NCBI GenBank assembly: GCA_018292915.2
Contig: JACVVK020000454.1
Span: forward strand, 428,501 to 492,500
Reading direction: 5' to 3'
DNA from: Batillaria attramentaria
Taxonomy: Eukaryota; Mollusca; Gastropoda; Batillariidae
Length of the DNA stretch: 64,000 nucleotides
In this document: positions 1 to 14,009 of the stretch, in pieces
How positions within the stretch are numbered: the stretch's first letter is position 1
Layout: each line of letters begins with the position of its first letter
Notes under the pieces: model-generated
The model's input: the letters and a program-made list of their open reading frames with translations, nothing else
The model's database searches: none
What the model was told of the DNA's origin: nothing
Made by a program: the position numbers and the translations under genes

Positions 1-232
1 TGCTGTTGTGTGATTGTATACCTGCTGTTGTGTGATTGTATGTGCCTGTAGCTGTTGTTGTGTGATTGTAGGCTTGTTGTTGTGTGATTGTAGGCTTGTT
101 GTTGTGTGATTGTAGGCCTGTTGTTGTGTGATTGTAGGCTTGTTGCTGTGTGATTGTAGGCCTGTTCTTGTGTGATTGTATGCCTGCTGTTGTGTGATTG
201 TAGGCTTCTTGTTGTGTGATTGTAGGCTTGCC
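1..232. repeat. 22-bp minisatellite (TGTGATTGTAGGCTTGTTGTTG-like)
   Basis: About ten degenerate units with a 22-bp period, each containing TGTGATTGTA followed by a GCCTGTTGTTG-like stretch. The array runs off the left edge of the window. It probably lies in an intron of the receptor gene that follows. Confidence 0.85.
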
Positions 233-580
233 GTACATATTGAGACTTTGCCAGTTTAGTTTCACGTGTTTGGTTCATGTTGGTGCCAGGTGCAATATGC
301 GTGTAGCACGTGCTTTTAGTTTGTTTTCAATAGAGAAGATTTTCAGTGGTTTGTTGAGTACATGCAGTGACCACAGAGATGTAAGCGTACGTAGTGGTCT
401 CGCCTCGCCAGTCAAACCCTTAGCTACGAAATCAGGGACCTACAGACCTGAATTAAAGTCCAATTTTCTGTGATCTGCACAATCACGTACAACCCAGAAG
501 ATTAATCTCCCCTGCCCTGTAGCTGCTTGTGAACGAGAAAGCGGATGTTGAAGTTTACTGTGTTAATTGTCCGCCCGCAG
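233..580 (+). other. Intronic sequence, nothing recognised
   Basis: No exon, repeat or motif that I can support, apart from the acceptor CCGCCCGCAG at its right end. It is taken as the 3' part of an intron whose upstream exon (receptor TM1-TM2) lies outside the window. Confidence 0.4.
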
Positions 581-782
581 GTGGGGTCTGCCCAGCTGGA
601 ACAATGACGGGCAGCTGGAGTTTCTGAACGCAGCCGGGATCTGTCAGGCGTTGTTCTACTTCTCCTACGTGAGTCGCTTCCTGTCCGCCTGGTTCATCGT
701 CACCTTCACTGTGGAGAGATACATCGGCGTGTGTCATCCCCTAAAGCGCAAGGATATCTGTGGCAGTCGCTCGGCACAGAAG
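581..782 (+). CDS. Class A (rhodopsin-like) peptide-type GPCR, internal exon with TM3
   Basis: First visible exon of a G-protein-coupled receptor in the plasma membrane. It is bounded by CCGCCCGCAG and AAG|GTACGG, enters with one base of a split codon and leaves in phase 0. It encodes 67 codons: ECL1 with a Trp (RWGLPSWN), the TM3 cysteine (ICQALFY) that normally pairs with ECL2, TM3 (SRFLSAWFIVTFTVERY) and intracellular loop 2 (VCHPLKR). The E-R-Y triplet is the D/ERY microswitch of class A receptors. The joined exons 581-782, 2379-2600 and 2980-3387 give 276 residues in one frame, TM3 to the C-terminus. TM1, TM2 and the start codon are missing to the left. The small charged loops suggest a neuropeptide-type receptor, but the ligand cannot be read from the sequence. 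Confidence 0.9.
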
Positions 783-786
783 GTAC

Positions 787-840
<54 letters not shown>

Positions 841-927
841 TGTGTCTGTGTGTGAGTGTGAGTGTGTGTGTGACTGTGTGTGTGTGTGTGTGTGAGTGTG
901 TGTGAGTGTGAGTGTGAGTGTGAGTGT

Positions 928-968
<41 letters not shown>
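783..968. repeat. (GT)n microsatellite at an intron start
   Basis: Interrupted GT repeat with GAGTGT variants that begins six bases after the 5' splice site of the receptor exon. Confidence 0.95.
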
Positions 969-975
<7 letters not shown>

Positions 976-1040
976 TACTACTCTGGCAGCATTGTTCTTA
1001 AGCAATAACTTCTGCTTTCAATTCACATGCATAGAGAGGA

Positions 1041-1206
1041 TGGGTGGGTGTTTGGGGGTTTAACGTCCTTTTCCACCACATAGGGTGATATCAAAGACGG
1101 GGCAACGATGAAAAAGCCAGCACACATATTTGGCCCCAGCCGGGATCGAACTCACGACCCGAGCATTAGAAGTCCAACGCTCTACCATTCGACCACCCCG
1201 GCTCCC
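1041..1206 (-). mobile_element. tRNA-derived SINE, family 1, with target-site duplication
   Basis: Read on the minus strand, it starts GGGAGCCGGGGTGGTCGAAT (box A-like), carries the box B-like GAGTTCGATCCCGGCT, then GTTGCCCCGTCTTTGATATC, and ends in AAAAGGACGTTAAACCCCCAA. An 11-bp target-site duplication, CACATGCATAG, flanks it at 1024-1034 and 1208-1218, which supports LINE-mediated insertion. It lies in the first visible intron of the GPCR. Confidence 0.9.
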
Positions 1207-1588
1207 CCACATGCATAGGGGATGAATAAATACTACTACTACTACTACTAATTATGTGTATGACGTTTATCCGTCGACAAGCTCAAAGCGCCTTAAAAAC
1301 AAAAACAAAAAACCAACAACAACAAAAAACAACAACAACAAAAAAAAAGGCTGACAAATCTCTACGCCCTAAGCGCCTTTCGTAGCTCTCAGTGAAGACA
1401 TAATTTCAGCTTTTTTTTCTTTTTTTTTGGACACTTCAGGGGCGGGATAGCCTAAAATAGACAAGCACGTTTTTTTGGTTTTTTTTTTTGTATATTTCAC
1501 CACGTGGATATCCAGAGCGTATTAGCCGAGTTTCCAAAGGTCTGTTTTCAAACTCTTCTAATCCTTAGCACTCAGCCTGCATGGCGTT

Positions 1589-1589
<1 letters not shown>
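1207..1589. other. GPCR intron, low-complexity sequence
   Basis: A short (ACT)n run, an AAC/AAAAC-rich tract near 1295-1350 and T runs. No exon or element recognised. Confidence 0.5.

Positions 1590-1653
<64 letters not shown>
1590..1653. repeat. (GT)n microsatellite
   Basis: About 32 GT dinucleotides in an intron of the receptor gene. Confidence 0.97.
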
Positions 1654-1654
<1 letters not shown>

Positions 1655-2149
1655 TGGGGGTGGGGGTTGGGGATCTCACTTAGCTGATCGTAGATTTTGT
1701 TTCCGTGCACATTAGTATAAACCTGACCACTCCTGAAGGTGATACAAGTTGTAATGACGTGTTGTAAAGCCACGTGGACACTGCATGTAGCCGCCATTAT
1801 CGAGTAGTACAGAGATCAGGGACAGACGACACGACAATCCAAAATACAAAATATTCATAGTGTACCTTCCTCACGGCACGAGTGACACCGAGCCCTCACC
1901 AACACACGCGAAAACAACGAATGTTTAAAACAAAGGGAAACGAACATAAATATTGCGACCTTCCAAAATAAAATTTCATCATGTATGACGTGGTGTGTTT
2001 CCGTTGTCTGTTCTTATTCGTCTTTTGCTTGTCACAATGCGAACGATGCTCTCAGTACAGGGAGTCGTGGACAAAGCCTTGCGCTGTACGTGAGGCACAG
2101 TCATTATCCCACCCTTGCTAACAGTTGCTGTCATATCCTGACCGAGCCA
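1654..2149. other. GPCR intron, nothing recognised
   Basis: Unique-looking intronic sequence between a GT microsatellite and a degenerate array. No coding or element signal that I can support. Confidence 0.4.
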
Positions 2150-2395
2150 GTCTTGTGTCATATTCGGGTGATCTAAAGCCTGCCTAGTGTCATATTCGGG
2201 TGATCTAAAGCCTGCCTGGATTGTGTTGTTTTTAGGGGTCTGCAGCCTGCCTGTATTGTATCGCGTTGTAATGACCCTCAGCCTGCCTGTATTGTGTTGT
2301 GTTCAAGTATTCTACGGCCTGACCGTGTAGTGTTACGTTGAGATGATCCACATCCTGCCTGAATTGTGTCGTGTGCAGGTGATCTGCAGCCTGAT
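2150..2395 (+). repeat. Degenerate ~36-bp tandem array running into an exon
   Basis: Blocks resembling GTGATCTGCAGCCTGCCTG recur near 2178, 2209, 2243, 2279, 2315, 2352 and 2388, a spacing of 31-37 bp. The last unit is the 3' splice site plus the first codons of the next receptor exon (GTGTGCAG|GTGATCTGCAGCCTG). The array therefore overlaps the exon edge. Confidence 0.7.
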
Positions 2396-2600
2396 CCTCA
2401 TCTCGCTGATCGTGATGTTGTTCAAGCCGATCCTGACCAGTTCCAGAGAGTTCCAGACGCGCAACTCGGTCGTTAGGCGTTGTCTGCCGGACTCCCAGCA
2501 ACTGATGACGTCATTCGTCCTGGACAGTATCTACGGGTTGTCAATCACAGTGGTTCCCTTCCTCATCATCTCCATCCTGAACGCCCTCATCATCCGCAAG
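2379..2600 (+). CDS. GPCR exon with TM4, ECL2 and TM5
   Basis: Bounded by GTGTGCAG and AAG|GTAATT, with phase 0 at both ends, 74 codons. TM4 is VICSLILISLIVMLF. ECL2 contains a Cys (RRCLPDSQ), the likely disulfide partner of the TM3 cysteine. TM5 is SIYGLSITVVPFLIISIL with the conserved Pro of class A receptors, followed by the start of ICL3 (NALIIRK). It continues the reading frame of the preceding exon and joins in frame to the next. Confidence 0.9.
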
Positions 2601-2646
2601 GTAATTACCACCACCGTCATCGTCCTCGCCGTTTGTATTTGTATAT

Positions 2647-2821
2647 GGGGAGCCGGGATGGCCGAATGGTAGAGCGTTGGACTCTCAATGCTCGGATAGT
2701 GAGTTCGAACCCCGGCTGGGGCCAAATATTTGTACGGGCCTTTTTCTCGTTGCCCCGTCTTTGATATCACCCTTACGTGGTGGACAAGGACGTTAAACTC
2801 CCAAACACCGACCCCCCCCCC
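2647..2821 (+). mobile_element. tRNA-derived SINE, family 1
   Basis: GGGAGCCGGGATGGCCGAAT at the head, box B-like GAGTTCGAACCCCGGCT, the GTTGCCCCGTCTTTGATATC core and a GGACGTTAAAC tail. A near-perfect target-site duplication, TTGTATTT(G/A)TATA, flanks it (2633-2645 and 2822-2834). It lies in the intron before the last receptor exon. Confidence 0.9.
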
Positions 2822-2979
2822 TTGTATTTATATAATGTAACTATTATTGTTTGTCCCACGACAAGTGGAATTAATTTACGTGAGGTTAGTGGCGGGTTTA
2901 CTCTTGCGACTCAGGTACATGTAAAGATGTAGTCAGTGTCAATGTTTTATAAAAAATGGCTGTGGCGATTTTGTTTCAG

Positions 2980-3387
2980 TTGTTGCACCGCTACCAGCGT
3001 CATCGTAAGATCAACATCGTGACGGAGGAGAGCATCATCAGGATGGAGTTCACCGTCATCCTTCTCGTCGTCTCTTTCGTCTTCATCGTCCTCAACCTGC
3101 CGTACTGCTTTGTGTGGTGCAAGCGGTTCCTGCTGTCTAACTCCAAGCGGACAGGGCGGGAAGACATCTGGGCGGACTTTGACAACCTGGAGGGCGTCCT
3201 CATGATCACGCGCGTCATCTTCTACATGAACTACTGCGTCAACTTCTTCCTGTACAGCGTGACGGGCGCCTACTTCCGGAAGGAGCTGATGATTCTCGTG
3301 TTTTACCGCAGTCAGCGCTACAGCGACTACCTCAAGTGCTCCAGGAACGGTAACTCCAGCCCCACCACGCCGCAGTCGTGGGTTTGA
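2980..3387 (+). CDS. GPCR terminal exon with TM6, TM7 and C-tail
   Basis: Acceptor TTGTTTCAG, phase 0, ending at a TGA stop. ICL3 is basic (LLHRYQRHRK). TM6 is FTVILLVVSFVFIVLNLPYC, retaining the conserved Pro. TM7 ends NYCVNFFLYSVTG, where the NPxxY motif appears as N-F-F-L-Y with Pro replaced by Phe, followed by the helix-8-like AYFRKEL. The C-tail is short and Ser/Thr-rich. The Pro-to-Phe change at NPxxY occurs in some invertebrate peptide receptors and need not mean loss of function. Confidence 0.9.
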   Translation: MLHRYQRHRKINIVTEESIIRMEFTVILLVVSFVFIVLNLPYCFVWCKRFLLSNSKRTGREDIWADFDNLEGVLMITRVIFYMNYCVNFFLYSVTGAYFRKELMILVFYRSQRYSDYLKCSRNGNSSPTTPQSWV

Positions 3388-3464
3388 CGACAGTTGCGGG
3401 ACTTGCTGTTGTATCTTCACCTGTCCGCTTTGCTGCTGTTGCCATGGTGACCTTCAGGACGAGG

Positions 3465-3692
3465 AACCATGAAACTGGGCTGGCAGAACGCTGGGCTGTC
3501 AGTGCTAGGGGCCGTGAGTTCGAATCCCGGCTGAGAGACAAAAATATATTGCGCTGGGTTTTTCACGATTGTCCTTGCTTTAATGCCATCCTGAAGTGAT
3601 GGAAAAGGACGTTAAACCCCAACCAACCAACCGACTGACCACCAACCAACCCATGAACCAACCAACCAACCAACCAACCAACCAACCAAAGC
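3465..3692 (+). mobile_element. Divergent tRNA-derived SINE with (ACCA)n tail
   Basis: A box B-like GTGAGTTCGAATCCCGGCTG follows a degraded tRNA-like head. The 3' part has TGATGGAAAAGGACGTTAAAC and then repeated CCAACCAACC. It is older and more diverged than the family-1 copies. It lies just downstream of the receptor stop codon. Confidence 0.75.
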
Positions 3693-3947
3693 CTTCGCAG
3701 CAGAGGTCATGTCGGAGATGTCAAGAGCTTCGTCACTTTTCATTGACGGTTCCAATCATTCTCCAGTTGCCAGAGCGTGCTGAAGATGGATTCTCCCATC
3801 ACCAGCGACCACTCCAGGGACACGCGGCGACTGTCGGAAGTAGAATGGATGATCACGCGACAGGGTTTGACCAATCATATCGCGTTTATTGGCGTGACTA
3901 ATCACGTTCACCCTAACTGATGGACTGTTTCACGGCCTCCCTGTGTC

Positions 3948-3950
<3 letters not shown>

Positions 3951-4036
<86 letters not shown>
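3951..4036. repeat. (CA)n microsatellite
   Basis: About 43 uninterrupted CA units. Confidence 0.98.
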
Positions 4037-4042
<6 letters not shown>

Positions 4043-5638
4043 AAAGCTGTGACGTCACTTCTTGTCTCTGGGGTAGCCAGCATTTCCTGGGTCTCTTTCA
4101 CCTCAAGCGAATATCGCCATTTTGCTGTTGTGTCGCTGTGAAAAGAAAATGGTAGCAATACAATGTTGATGCGTGGTTGGCAGTGGATGCGCAGTCCTCA
4201 TGACTGTAGACAAACATATACCAAAGAGATACCATTACAACAAGAACAACAACAACAACATGTCAAAACATTGAATTTATTGTTGAAAACAAAAATCGTT
4301 TAATTTATTGCTTCAAATTGTGAGGACAATTCTACTGTGTTGGACAGACAGCTCAGAGCAGTGTTGAAGGTTGTGTGATATCAACTGTGATATCAACTGT
4401 GATATCCCTGTGATATCAACTGTCCTCTTGTGGAGGTTACAGGGTGATGGGGATGGGAGGGAAAGGTGTGGGGGGGGGGAGGGGGGTGTATGACAAGGGT
4501 CTGAAGCTGATCTAATACAGTGTGTGATATTTCACTGGGCGTTTGAGGGAGTAGCGCGGTGGAATTCTGGGAAAGGTTGGAGGACGAATGTAGGTCAGAC
4601 AACAGCCAGAAGCAAAAGCGAACGTTGCACAGACGAAAAGGCTCCTCCATACTAAACCTACCCCCTCCCTCTCCCCCTCCCTCCGGCCACTGCCTCCATC
4701 CTCCTAAGCCCCCCTCCCCCTCCCCCCCCCCCTCTCACTCAGTTCCAAAGGCGACATGTAGGCGGTAATTGCTGTAGGCGCCATCGTATCTCCTCCCTCC
4801 ACCCCCCCACCCCCCTTCCAAAAACGGGACAAAAAACCCACAACATCACCGCAAAGGAAATCTAATGTCACCAGCTCTCTCTCTCTCTCTCTCTCTCTCT
4901 CCAGGACGCGCCACTGTCAACTTTTCCACCAACTAACTACCCGCCCGCCAGTAAGGTGACGGGGAACTGTTCATCACTTAACCACCTCGGGCCGTTTCAC
5001 TTCACTTGCCTCCCCTTGTGGTAGACGTTGGATGTTCTTACTCACGACACGTAACCTTCTTCACACGCGTGCCGCCATCTTGTCACTCTTCTGTGAAGGA
5101 GGGCCGAAGTGGTGTGGTAATTGGATGAAAGGGTTCACCCTTTGCTTTGGCGGAAGTGAGAATAAGTCACGTGACACACAAACACAGTGACGTATCGCTG
5201 ATGGTAACGCGAGGTCATGAACTGTGTGCCAAGAAAACGTAGATCCCTGGCGGGAGAATCTATTTTCCACTATGAGCCCGGAGTTCTTAGATTGGGTTCA
5301 TAGCGAAATGTGCTTGTCTGCAGCAAATAATTGAATTAGACGCGTGTGGAGAGATACAGAGAGTTACACCTACAGATCTCTATATATCTTGTAGCCTGTA
5401 CTTTTATCGTGATGGCTTCCTTGCTGTAGAAAGACGACAAGGAGTACGGTTGTTGCACATGACACACATTCAATACAATATGCGTGAGCGAGCGTCCACC
5501 ATGAAGGCTGAAGGTCATTGCTAGTTGGACGGAACAATGGAACAGTCAAGAGACGAACGGCTGATACGCAAATGTCATTTATTTCAGTGACGATTACAAT
5601 TCTTTCAGTTGCAGTAGGGTGTTGACTGACGTCCACAA

Positions 5639-5640
<2 letters not shown>
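4037..5640. other. Intergenic, nothing coding recognised
   Basis: Contains a short direct repeat of GTGATATCAACT near 4375-4425, C-rich pyrimidine tracts (4665-4735, 4790-4825) and a (CT)n run at 4876-4902. Open frames here are short and share no family motif that I recognise. Confidence 0.4.

Positions 5641-5681
<41 letters not shown>
5641..5681. repeat. (GT)n microsatellite
   Basis: About 20 GT units followed by a G run. Confidence 0.95.
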
Positions 5682-5682
<1 letters not shown>

Positions 5683-5906
5683 GGGAGGGGGGGGGTATTA
5701 GGAGATTCTATGCTTCATTATTACCATCTCAGTATCTGCGTCAACACTTATGTTCACACTGAGGAATTAATATCGCGTTCTTTTGACGCCGGGGTTGTGT
5801 GTGGGTGACAAGAAACCCGGAACCACACTTTCTCTAAAACAATAAACTTTTCATTCCCGTGATTGTAGCACGGGTCTGTTGTGTGATGCCCACCTTACTT
5901 TACCGT

Positions 5907-6195
5907 GGATGAGTTGAGTGTAAGATGCCGGACGATGAGTTGAGTGTAAGATGCCGGACGATGAGTTGAGTGTAAGATGCCGGACGATGAGTTGAGTGTA
6001 AGGTGCCGGACGATGAGTTGAGTGTAAGATGCCGGACGATGAGTTGAGTGTAAGGTGCCGGACGATGAGTTGAGTGTAAGATGCCGGACGATGAGTTGAG
6101 TGTAAGATGCCGGACGATGAGTTGAGTGTAAGATGCCGGACGATGAGTTGAGTGTAAGATGCCGGACGATGAGTTGAGTGTAAGATGCCGGACGC
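5907..6195. repeat. 26-bp minisatellite, about 11 units
   Basis: Near-identical units of GATGAGTTGAGTGTAAGATG plus CCGGAC. A few units carry AAGGTGCC instead of AAGATGCC. The apparent proteins across it are periodic artefacts. Confidence 0.97.
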
Positions 6196-7812
<1,617 letters not shown>

Positions 7813-8301
7813 GGGGAGGGGGTATTTTTTTCCTCCTCTGAATGATATGCTGGTTTCTTCAGTGCAGTGGAGATCTGGATCACTGGGACTTCACCTAGTA
7901 CTGCAAACTCAAATATTATTGACGCATTTTTTTTTTGGGGGGGGGGAGGGAGGGGGGGAGGGACAATTAGATCCCTGAGTGGAGCTTGACTCATCCCCCC
8001 TCCCCCCTCATGCGCCGTCCCTTCTTTAAAGCAAAGGATCCGCCCCTGAATTGAGCGCTATTCACGGGACAGTAGGAGCAGAATCTGTGTGGTCTGTATC
8101 CATGGTGTATCCATGTATCCGTGTATGCCCGCCACTAAAACCTTCCTGACCGACTAGTCCCGCTTCATTGTCCTGGGACATGATGATATTTCCCCGCGTC
8201 TGATGTCGTGTGCAAGTTCATTAGAATCAGCGTCTGTTGTCTCCATAGTGATCCCTGGGGATACCCCCAGTCTTCCTGTGCATGCTGGGAACGATGAGGC
8301 A

Positions 8302-8335
<34 letters not shown>

Positions 8336-9190
8336 CAACAGACTGACAAACTTCGTGACAAGACTGTGGTATTGACAATGTAGAATGTTGACTGCGCACC
8401 TTGTTGACCTTGGCCTAATTTACATACAGGGCTCCACTGACGACCCGGTAACCGTTGCTATGGTCCACACGGTGCTGCCTCCTAAGTATGTACTGTATCA
8501 CATGAGGTGAACTTGATCTGGCCTAATACCATCAGGTCAGGGGAAGATAACCTTAGACAACCTGGCCAGTGTCGCCTCAATTATTTCCCTTTGCTGTGAG
8601 ATGCGATAGCCGTTTCTTGTGTTTGTGGCGTGAAACGCTGTACTGTTACCCATTGTTACCCATTGTTAACCATTACACCCAACGCTTTTGCTGTAATTAC
8701 TTAAAATCGATGTTGATGGTGTAATGTTTCTGCCTTGTTGTTGCTCACCTGTTTGTAGAACTACAACGTGTGAAGGGTGGACAAATATATCAATGTGTTC
8801 ACTATTTGCTCAATGCTATGTTCACTTTTCGCTATATATGTAAATCCGAAAGTTTGAATTGTAACGTGTTGTATGCCAGTATAACTATTCCACACCGCAA
8901 AACTGCCGTACATGCTTTCAGACAATCGAGGGTAACCGGCGTACATTGTGCACCAATCGAGGTACACGACGAGTCACTCGGCCCCAGGGCAGGGGCACCC
9001 ATAGTTCCTGCGAAATCCTGTGCCAGGGGAGGGAACTCCGATAATTTTAAAGGTTCAAGAATTGAAATTATAAGTTTTTTAAAATATAAATTGAATTTCC
9101 ACTCACATTCTTTTTTTTCTTTTTTTTTCGTTTACTCGCAGTTGTCTTCCTTCTTGCGTAGGCGGCCGGTTTGCGGGTGAGCACCATTCA
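7813..9190. other. Intergenic, nothing coding recognised
   Basis: Contains a (GA)n run at 8301-8334 and G/C homopolymer tracts near 7936-7962 and 7996-8007. No exon with a recognisable domain. Confidence 0.4.
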
Positions 9191-9207
9191 AAATTATCCG
9201 GCGCAGG

Positions 9208-9250
9208 TGGGGGGGGGGGGGGGGGGCGGCTGGGGCCAAGGCCAAGTGGG

Positions 9251-9317
<67 letters not shown>
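9208..9317. repeat. G-run and (CA)n microsatellite
   Basis: A G homopolymer tract followed by about 32 CA units. Confidence 0.95.
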
Positions 9318-9320
<3 letters not shown>

Positions 9321-9737
9321 TATTGATGTTTTAAAATTGTTGTGACAGGACTATTTGCTGACGTGTCTCTTTGTGATACTGTTACTGTTATAAAACTGAT
9401 TTTATTCTGCGTGAAGCTTTATATGGTGTGTGCACCATGTTGTGGTCGAAATAAACTTTCAGTTCTAAACTGATTTGTCACTGCTGCTGTTCTTGGTCGT
9501 GGTGGTCACGATGTTGTTGTTGTTGCTGTTGTATGTTATTCCGATAACACTAATAGTTCACAGGTGCTGTGTGCTTAGCATCAGTCTGATAAAAAAAGCC
9601 GTAGCTATGTAGTTAGTTGGAAGACGTGGATATGCTGCACCAAACGTTTCCTTTTCAATATTAACACTTTACGTATTTTGAACAAGCACGAGAAAACCAC
9701 GCTACAACGCAACCACCCCACCCTCGCCAACACCCCA

Positions 9738-9899
9738 CCCCCACCCCCACCCCCACCACCACCACCACAACAACAACAAGAATCTGACCTGTGGAAATAC
9801 TTCCAACTTTGTCGTTACACGCACACACACGCACGCACGCACGCACGCGCGCACACGCACACACACACGCGCAACACACGCACGCACGCACGCACACGC

Positions 9900-9982
<83 letters not shown>
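9738..9982. repeat. Compound (CCCCCA)/(CAA)/(CA)/(CGCA)n array
   Basis: A low-complexity block alternating ACCCCC, CAACAA, ACGC and AC units, ending in AATAAATAAATGG. Confidence 0.95.
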
Positions 9983-9984
<2 letters not shown>

Positions 9985-10181
9985 TAAATAAATGGATGGT
10001 TTCTTGACACAGAGACGTTGCATGTGAACTAACAGTACAGTCAGGCTTCTCCCCAACTCGGATCTTGCTACAGAAGCAGGCCCGGCAGTCGTCAGAAGAT
10101 GTGATGAGTCAGGCAAGATACGGATCGCGTGCGTTTGAACGGATTCTAAGCTTCTCCCGTCTCTCGCTCTTGTGTCGCGGA

Positions 10182-10214
<33 letters not shown>

Positions 10215-10587
10215 AGCACCTTACAGGTCTCGGATCCATGGCACAAACCTACACGTAGAAACACTTATTTCTAGCCCCGTCATCCCGACACGTAATTCTA
10301 AAAATAAACAAACAAACAAAAACCAAAACAAGAAAACAAAAAAACCAAAACAAAACAAAAAGGCAAACAAAGTTGCTTGAGTTACTCCCCCTGTATGACC
10401 TGACACATTTGGAATTGTGTAGAGGGGCGCAAGTCTGCAAAGGGAGGCAACATACCTATCACGAAGAGTTGCGGCGCCTGATCTGACGCTAGTGAGCCAG
10501 ATCCACCCCGCTCCTCCGTCTCTAATTGATGAATGACGTCACGTGCGTTCAAGCAGCTTGGTCTTGTGGAAATAGCACAGAGTGTTT

Positions 10588-11099
10588 CCATGGGAAAGTA
10601 TCAACTCGATCTGACACAGTTCCTTTAGGTCAGGGGCAGATAATCCATGGGAAAGTATCAACTCGATCTGACACAGTTCCTTTAGGTCAGGGGCAGATAA
10701 TCCATGGGAAAGTATCAACTCGATCTGACACAGTTCCTTTAGGTCAGGGGCAGATAATCCATGGGAAAGTATCAACTCGATCTGACACAGTTCCTTTAGG
10801 TCAGGGGCAGATAATCCATGGGAAAGTATCAACTCGATCTGACACAGTTCCTTTAGGTCAGGGGCAGATAATCCATGGGAAAGTATCAACTCGATCTGAC
10901 ACAGTTCCTTTAGGTCAGGGGCAGATAATCCATGGGAAAGTATCAACTCGATCTGACACAGTTCCTTTAGGTCAGGGGCAGATAATCCATGGGAAAGTAT
11001 CAACTCGATCTGACACAGTTCCTTTAGGTCAGGGCAGATAATCCATGGGAAAGTATCAACTCAATCTGACACAGTTCCTTTAGATCAGGGGCAGATAAT
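10588..11099. repeat. 57-bp minisatellite, 9 units
   Basis: Units run CATGGGAAAGTATCAACTCG ... TTTAGGTCAGGGGCAGATAA. The first units look identical; the last two differ (one lacks a G in AGGGGCAG; the final one has CTCAATCT and TAGATCAG). The period is a multiple of three, so long open frames appear on both strands. I treat these as artefacts. Confidence 0.97.
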
Positions 11100-11790
<691 letters not shown>

Positions 11791-12866
11791 GAAACACCTT
11801 TAATGTTTTTTTCCCAGAGAGTCTGAAAAATAATCAGTTTCAGTTGAAATTTTACCAATTTTTGGGGGGGCCCGACTTCTTGAATTCCACAGACTTTTTT
11901 TTTTTAAATGAAATGTTTTGAGTTAAAATGTTAAATGTTAAAAGTTCGAGTTCTTGCTGAAGTTATGATTAGCGGAGAAGATAAAGAAAGCCAAGTGTTC
12001 TATTTGTAATGTTTTTCTGTTGTCATATGTCTATGCACGTTCACATGACCAGAACTCGCGAAGTTCAATTACGTCTTGAAATTAGACAGCCGGGTCACAA
12101 ACAGCCACAGATCTGTCTGCTGGATCTAATATGACAGCTCCTCGCATCACTAGCGGGAGACTGGGGACCCGGATGTGAGCGTTGTCTGACGCCGCACTGC
12201 CTCGCTTTGATCATCAGCGTGAAGTGTCGGTCAAAACAGCATGGTGGATTGAGAGGCGACCAAGAAGCTAACGCGAACTTCCGATTGGGACTAGGACATG
12301 AAAGAAACCCCCAAGCCCCCTGTTTAACCGAATTTCAAGTGCGGATATTACGCCAGAAGAGTTCAGACGGGGCGACAATCAAACGTGGCTTACCGTGCCT
12401 GTGCTCACGCTTTCAGAGTTGTCTGATTTGTCTCCCCCCTGGCATTGCGGATCATGGAGTCAGATCAGGCCCAGTCCTCAGCGTACTAATTTATGTGTGA
12501 CGTCAAATGCCCAGCGTACTAATTTATGTGTGACGTCAAATGCCCATGGGAGAGGGAGAAACTACAACGTTAGTTGCCTTGTGCTGTTTTCACATTTGGT
12601 CAAGGTACATGAACAGTCTCTCTGTCTCATCAAATACAAACATGTGTAATTCAACAAAAACAGTCACCACCACAGTAGTAGTCTGTTAAAAATGTTATCA
12701 GTAATCAGTAGTAGTCTGTGACTGAAGTGAAGTGAATCGTACAATATACACTGGCTTAAAAAAAAAAGAGTTGATTCACTTTAAGTCGTGCATAATATGC
12801 AAATAGGCCAATGGCATTTGCATAATTTGACGGACTGAGAATCAGGCTTTATCTGGCTCACTAACA
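11791..12866. other. Intergenic, small tandem doublet only
   Basis: Contains a doublet of GCGTACTAATTTATGTGTGA (12480 and 12514). No gene recognised. Confidence 0.4.
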
Positions 12867-13322
12867 GGTTACAGACCAGTAATAGCTTCCGGGTCATGTA
12901 GTAAGAAGTACGCTAAATATAGTAAAAAAAATCTTTGCCCCTTTTAAAATTTGTGTGCAGAGTAAAAAATGGCAATCTGGTGATTTTTGCTGGCTTTGTA
13001 AACAAGTTTCTTGCCAGGTAATAGTAAAATTAGGGAAAAATGAGGCTGGCTTGTGGACCATTTGTATTCATGTGCGGCTGGCACAGGAGTCAGCAGACGA
13101 CCGTGGAATGAGGGGGTATGTGGTCGCTGCCAACATTGCCAAAAAACGGAACTTTGGAATTTCTTGAAATTTACTCTACACATCAGTCTATGGCTGCCTG
13201 ATTTTTTTTTTTTTGGATCTTTTTGGGGAATTTTAAAGCATTTCTAGGGTGTCATCTGCAACATTATGTGTAAGAGGAATATATAGCGTTTTCCTCCAAA
13301 TTTGCATCTGTGGTACGTAGCC
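12867..13322. mobile_element. MITE family M, copy 1 (456 bp)
   Basis: Homologous along its length to 37518-37962 and to 56230-56953 minus its nested SINE. Shared landmarks, in order: CTTCCGGGTCATGTAG, TTTGCCCCTTTTAAAATTTG, TTTGTATTCATG, GCAGACGACCGTGGAATGAG and GCATTTCTAGGGTGTCATCT. The left end GGTTACAGACC and the right end GTACGTAGCC are the degraded terminal inverted repeats seen intact in copy 3. No transposase is encoded. Confidence 0.85.
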
Positions 13323-14009
13323 TCAGTTACTTCAGCATCAGACTACTGCCTCAAGGTGATCTGCAAGGGAGAACAAGCTTGTTGATGTGATGAGAGTGAT
13401 CTCCCTTGATCACCGGAGCATTCAGGAGCATCTTCGAACTTTATCATCTCTCCGCTGTCATCAAGAGACGAAATGACGCCGTGCGAATGGAAAATGAGAG
13501 ACGACAGGATTTGGGGGGAACACTTTTTTTTTTTTTTTTTTACAACTTATCAGAGCACGAGACATTGCAGTACACGCATGACTGTGTCAGTCCTAGTTGA
13601 TTAGGGCCGCTTCAGACGTGTAGTTATATGGAAATGAAGTTGGCTGGGAAAAGGCGAGGAAACGGAAGGACACGGGCAAAGCTCGGCTGGCAGAATACCA
13701 GGTCAAGTTGCGACACTCTGGAAAGTTCGTTTAGTCATCACGCCACTTTTTAACGACATTTTCAAGCTCGATGATTAATGAAAGGGAAGCATGCTGACAT
13801 AAAAGGGAAACTTCGAAACTTTTCAAAAATGTCACCCGAGAAAAAAATCTAAGAAAAGTTTCCTGTTCTTTTTTATTGTTTATTTGAAGGATAGCAACAG
13901 GAAAACAATGTTCCCGTTAGTTACTTCATAAAGAATTCCATCACTAATCCCACACTCCCGGCAACAACACTACATCTTTTGAACCTTCTTCCACCCATCA
14001 CCCTCCCTC
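13323..14009. other. Intergenic, nothing recognised
   Basis: No exon, repeat or RNA gene that I can support. Confidence 0.35.

Noticed and set aside
2649..2720. tRNA genes (box A/box B pairs) at this and other SINE heads
   Set aside because: Acceptor and anticodon stems do not pair convincingly, the copies have long shared tails and target duplications, so they are SINE heads.
10588..11099. Long open frames on both strands across the 57-bp repeat
   Set aside because: The period is a multiple of three and contains no stop, so frames stay open by chance; no start context or domain.
12955..13247. Short frames in the MITE copies
   Set aside because: They are not conserved between the three MITE copies and match no transposase.
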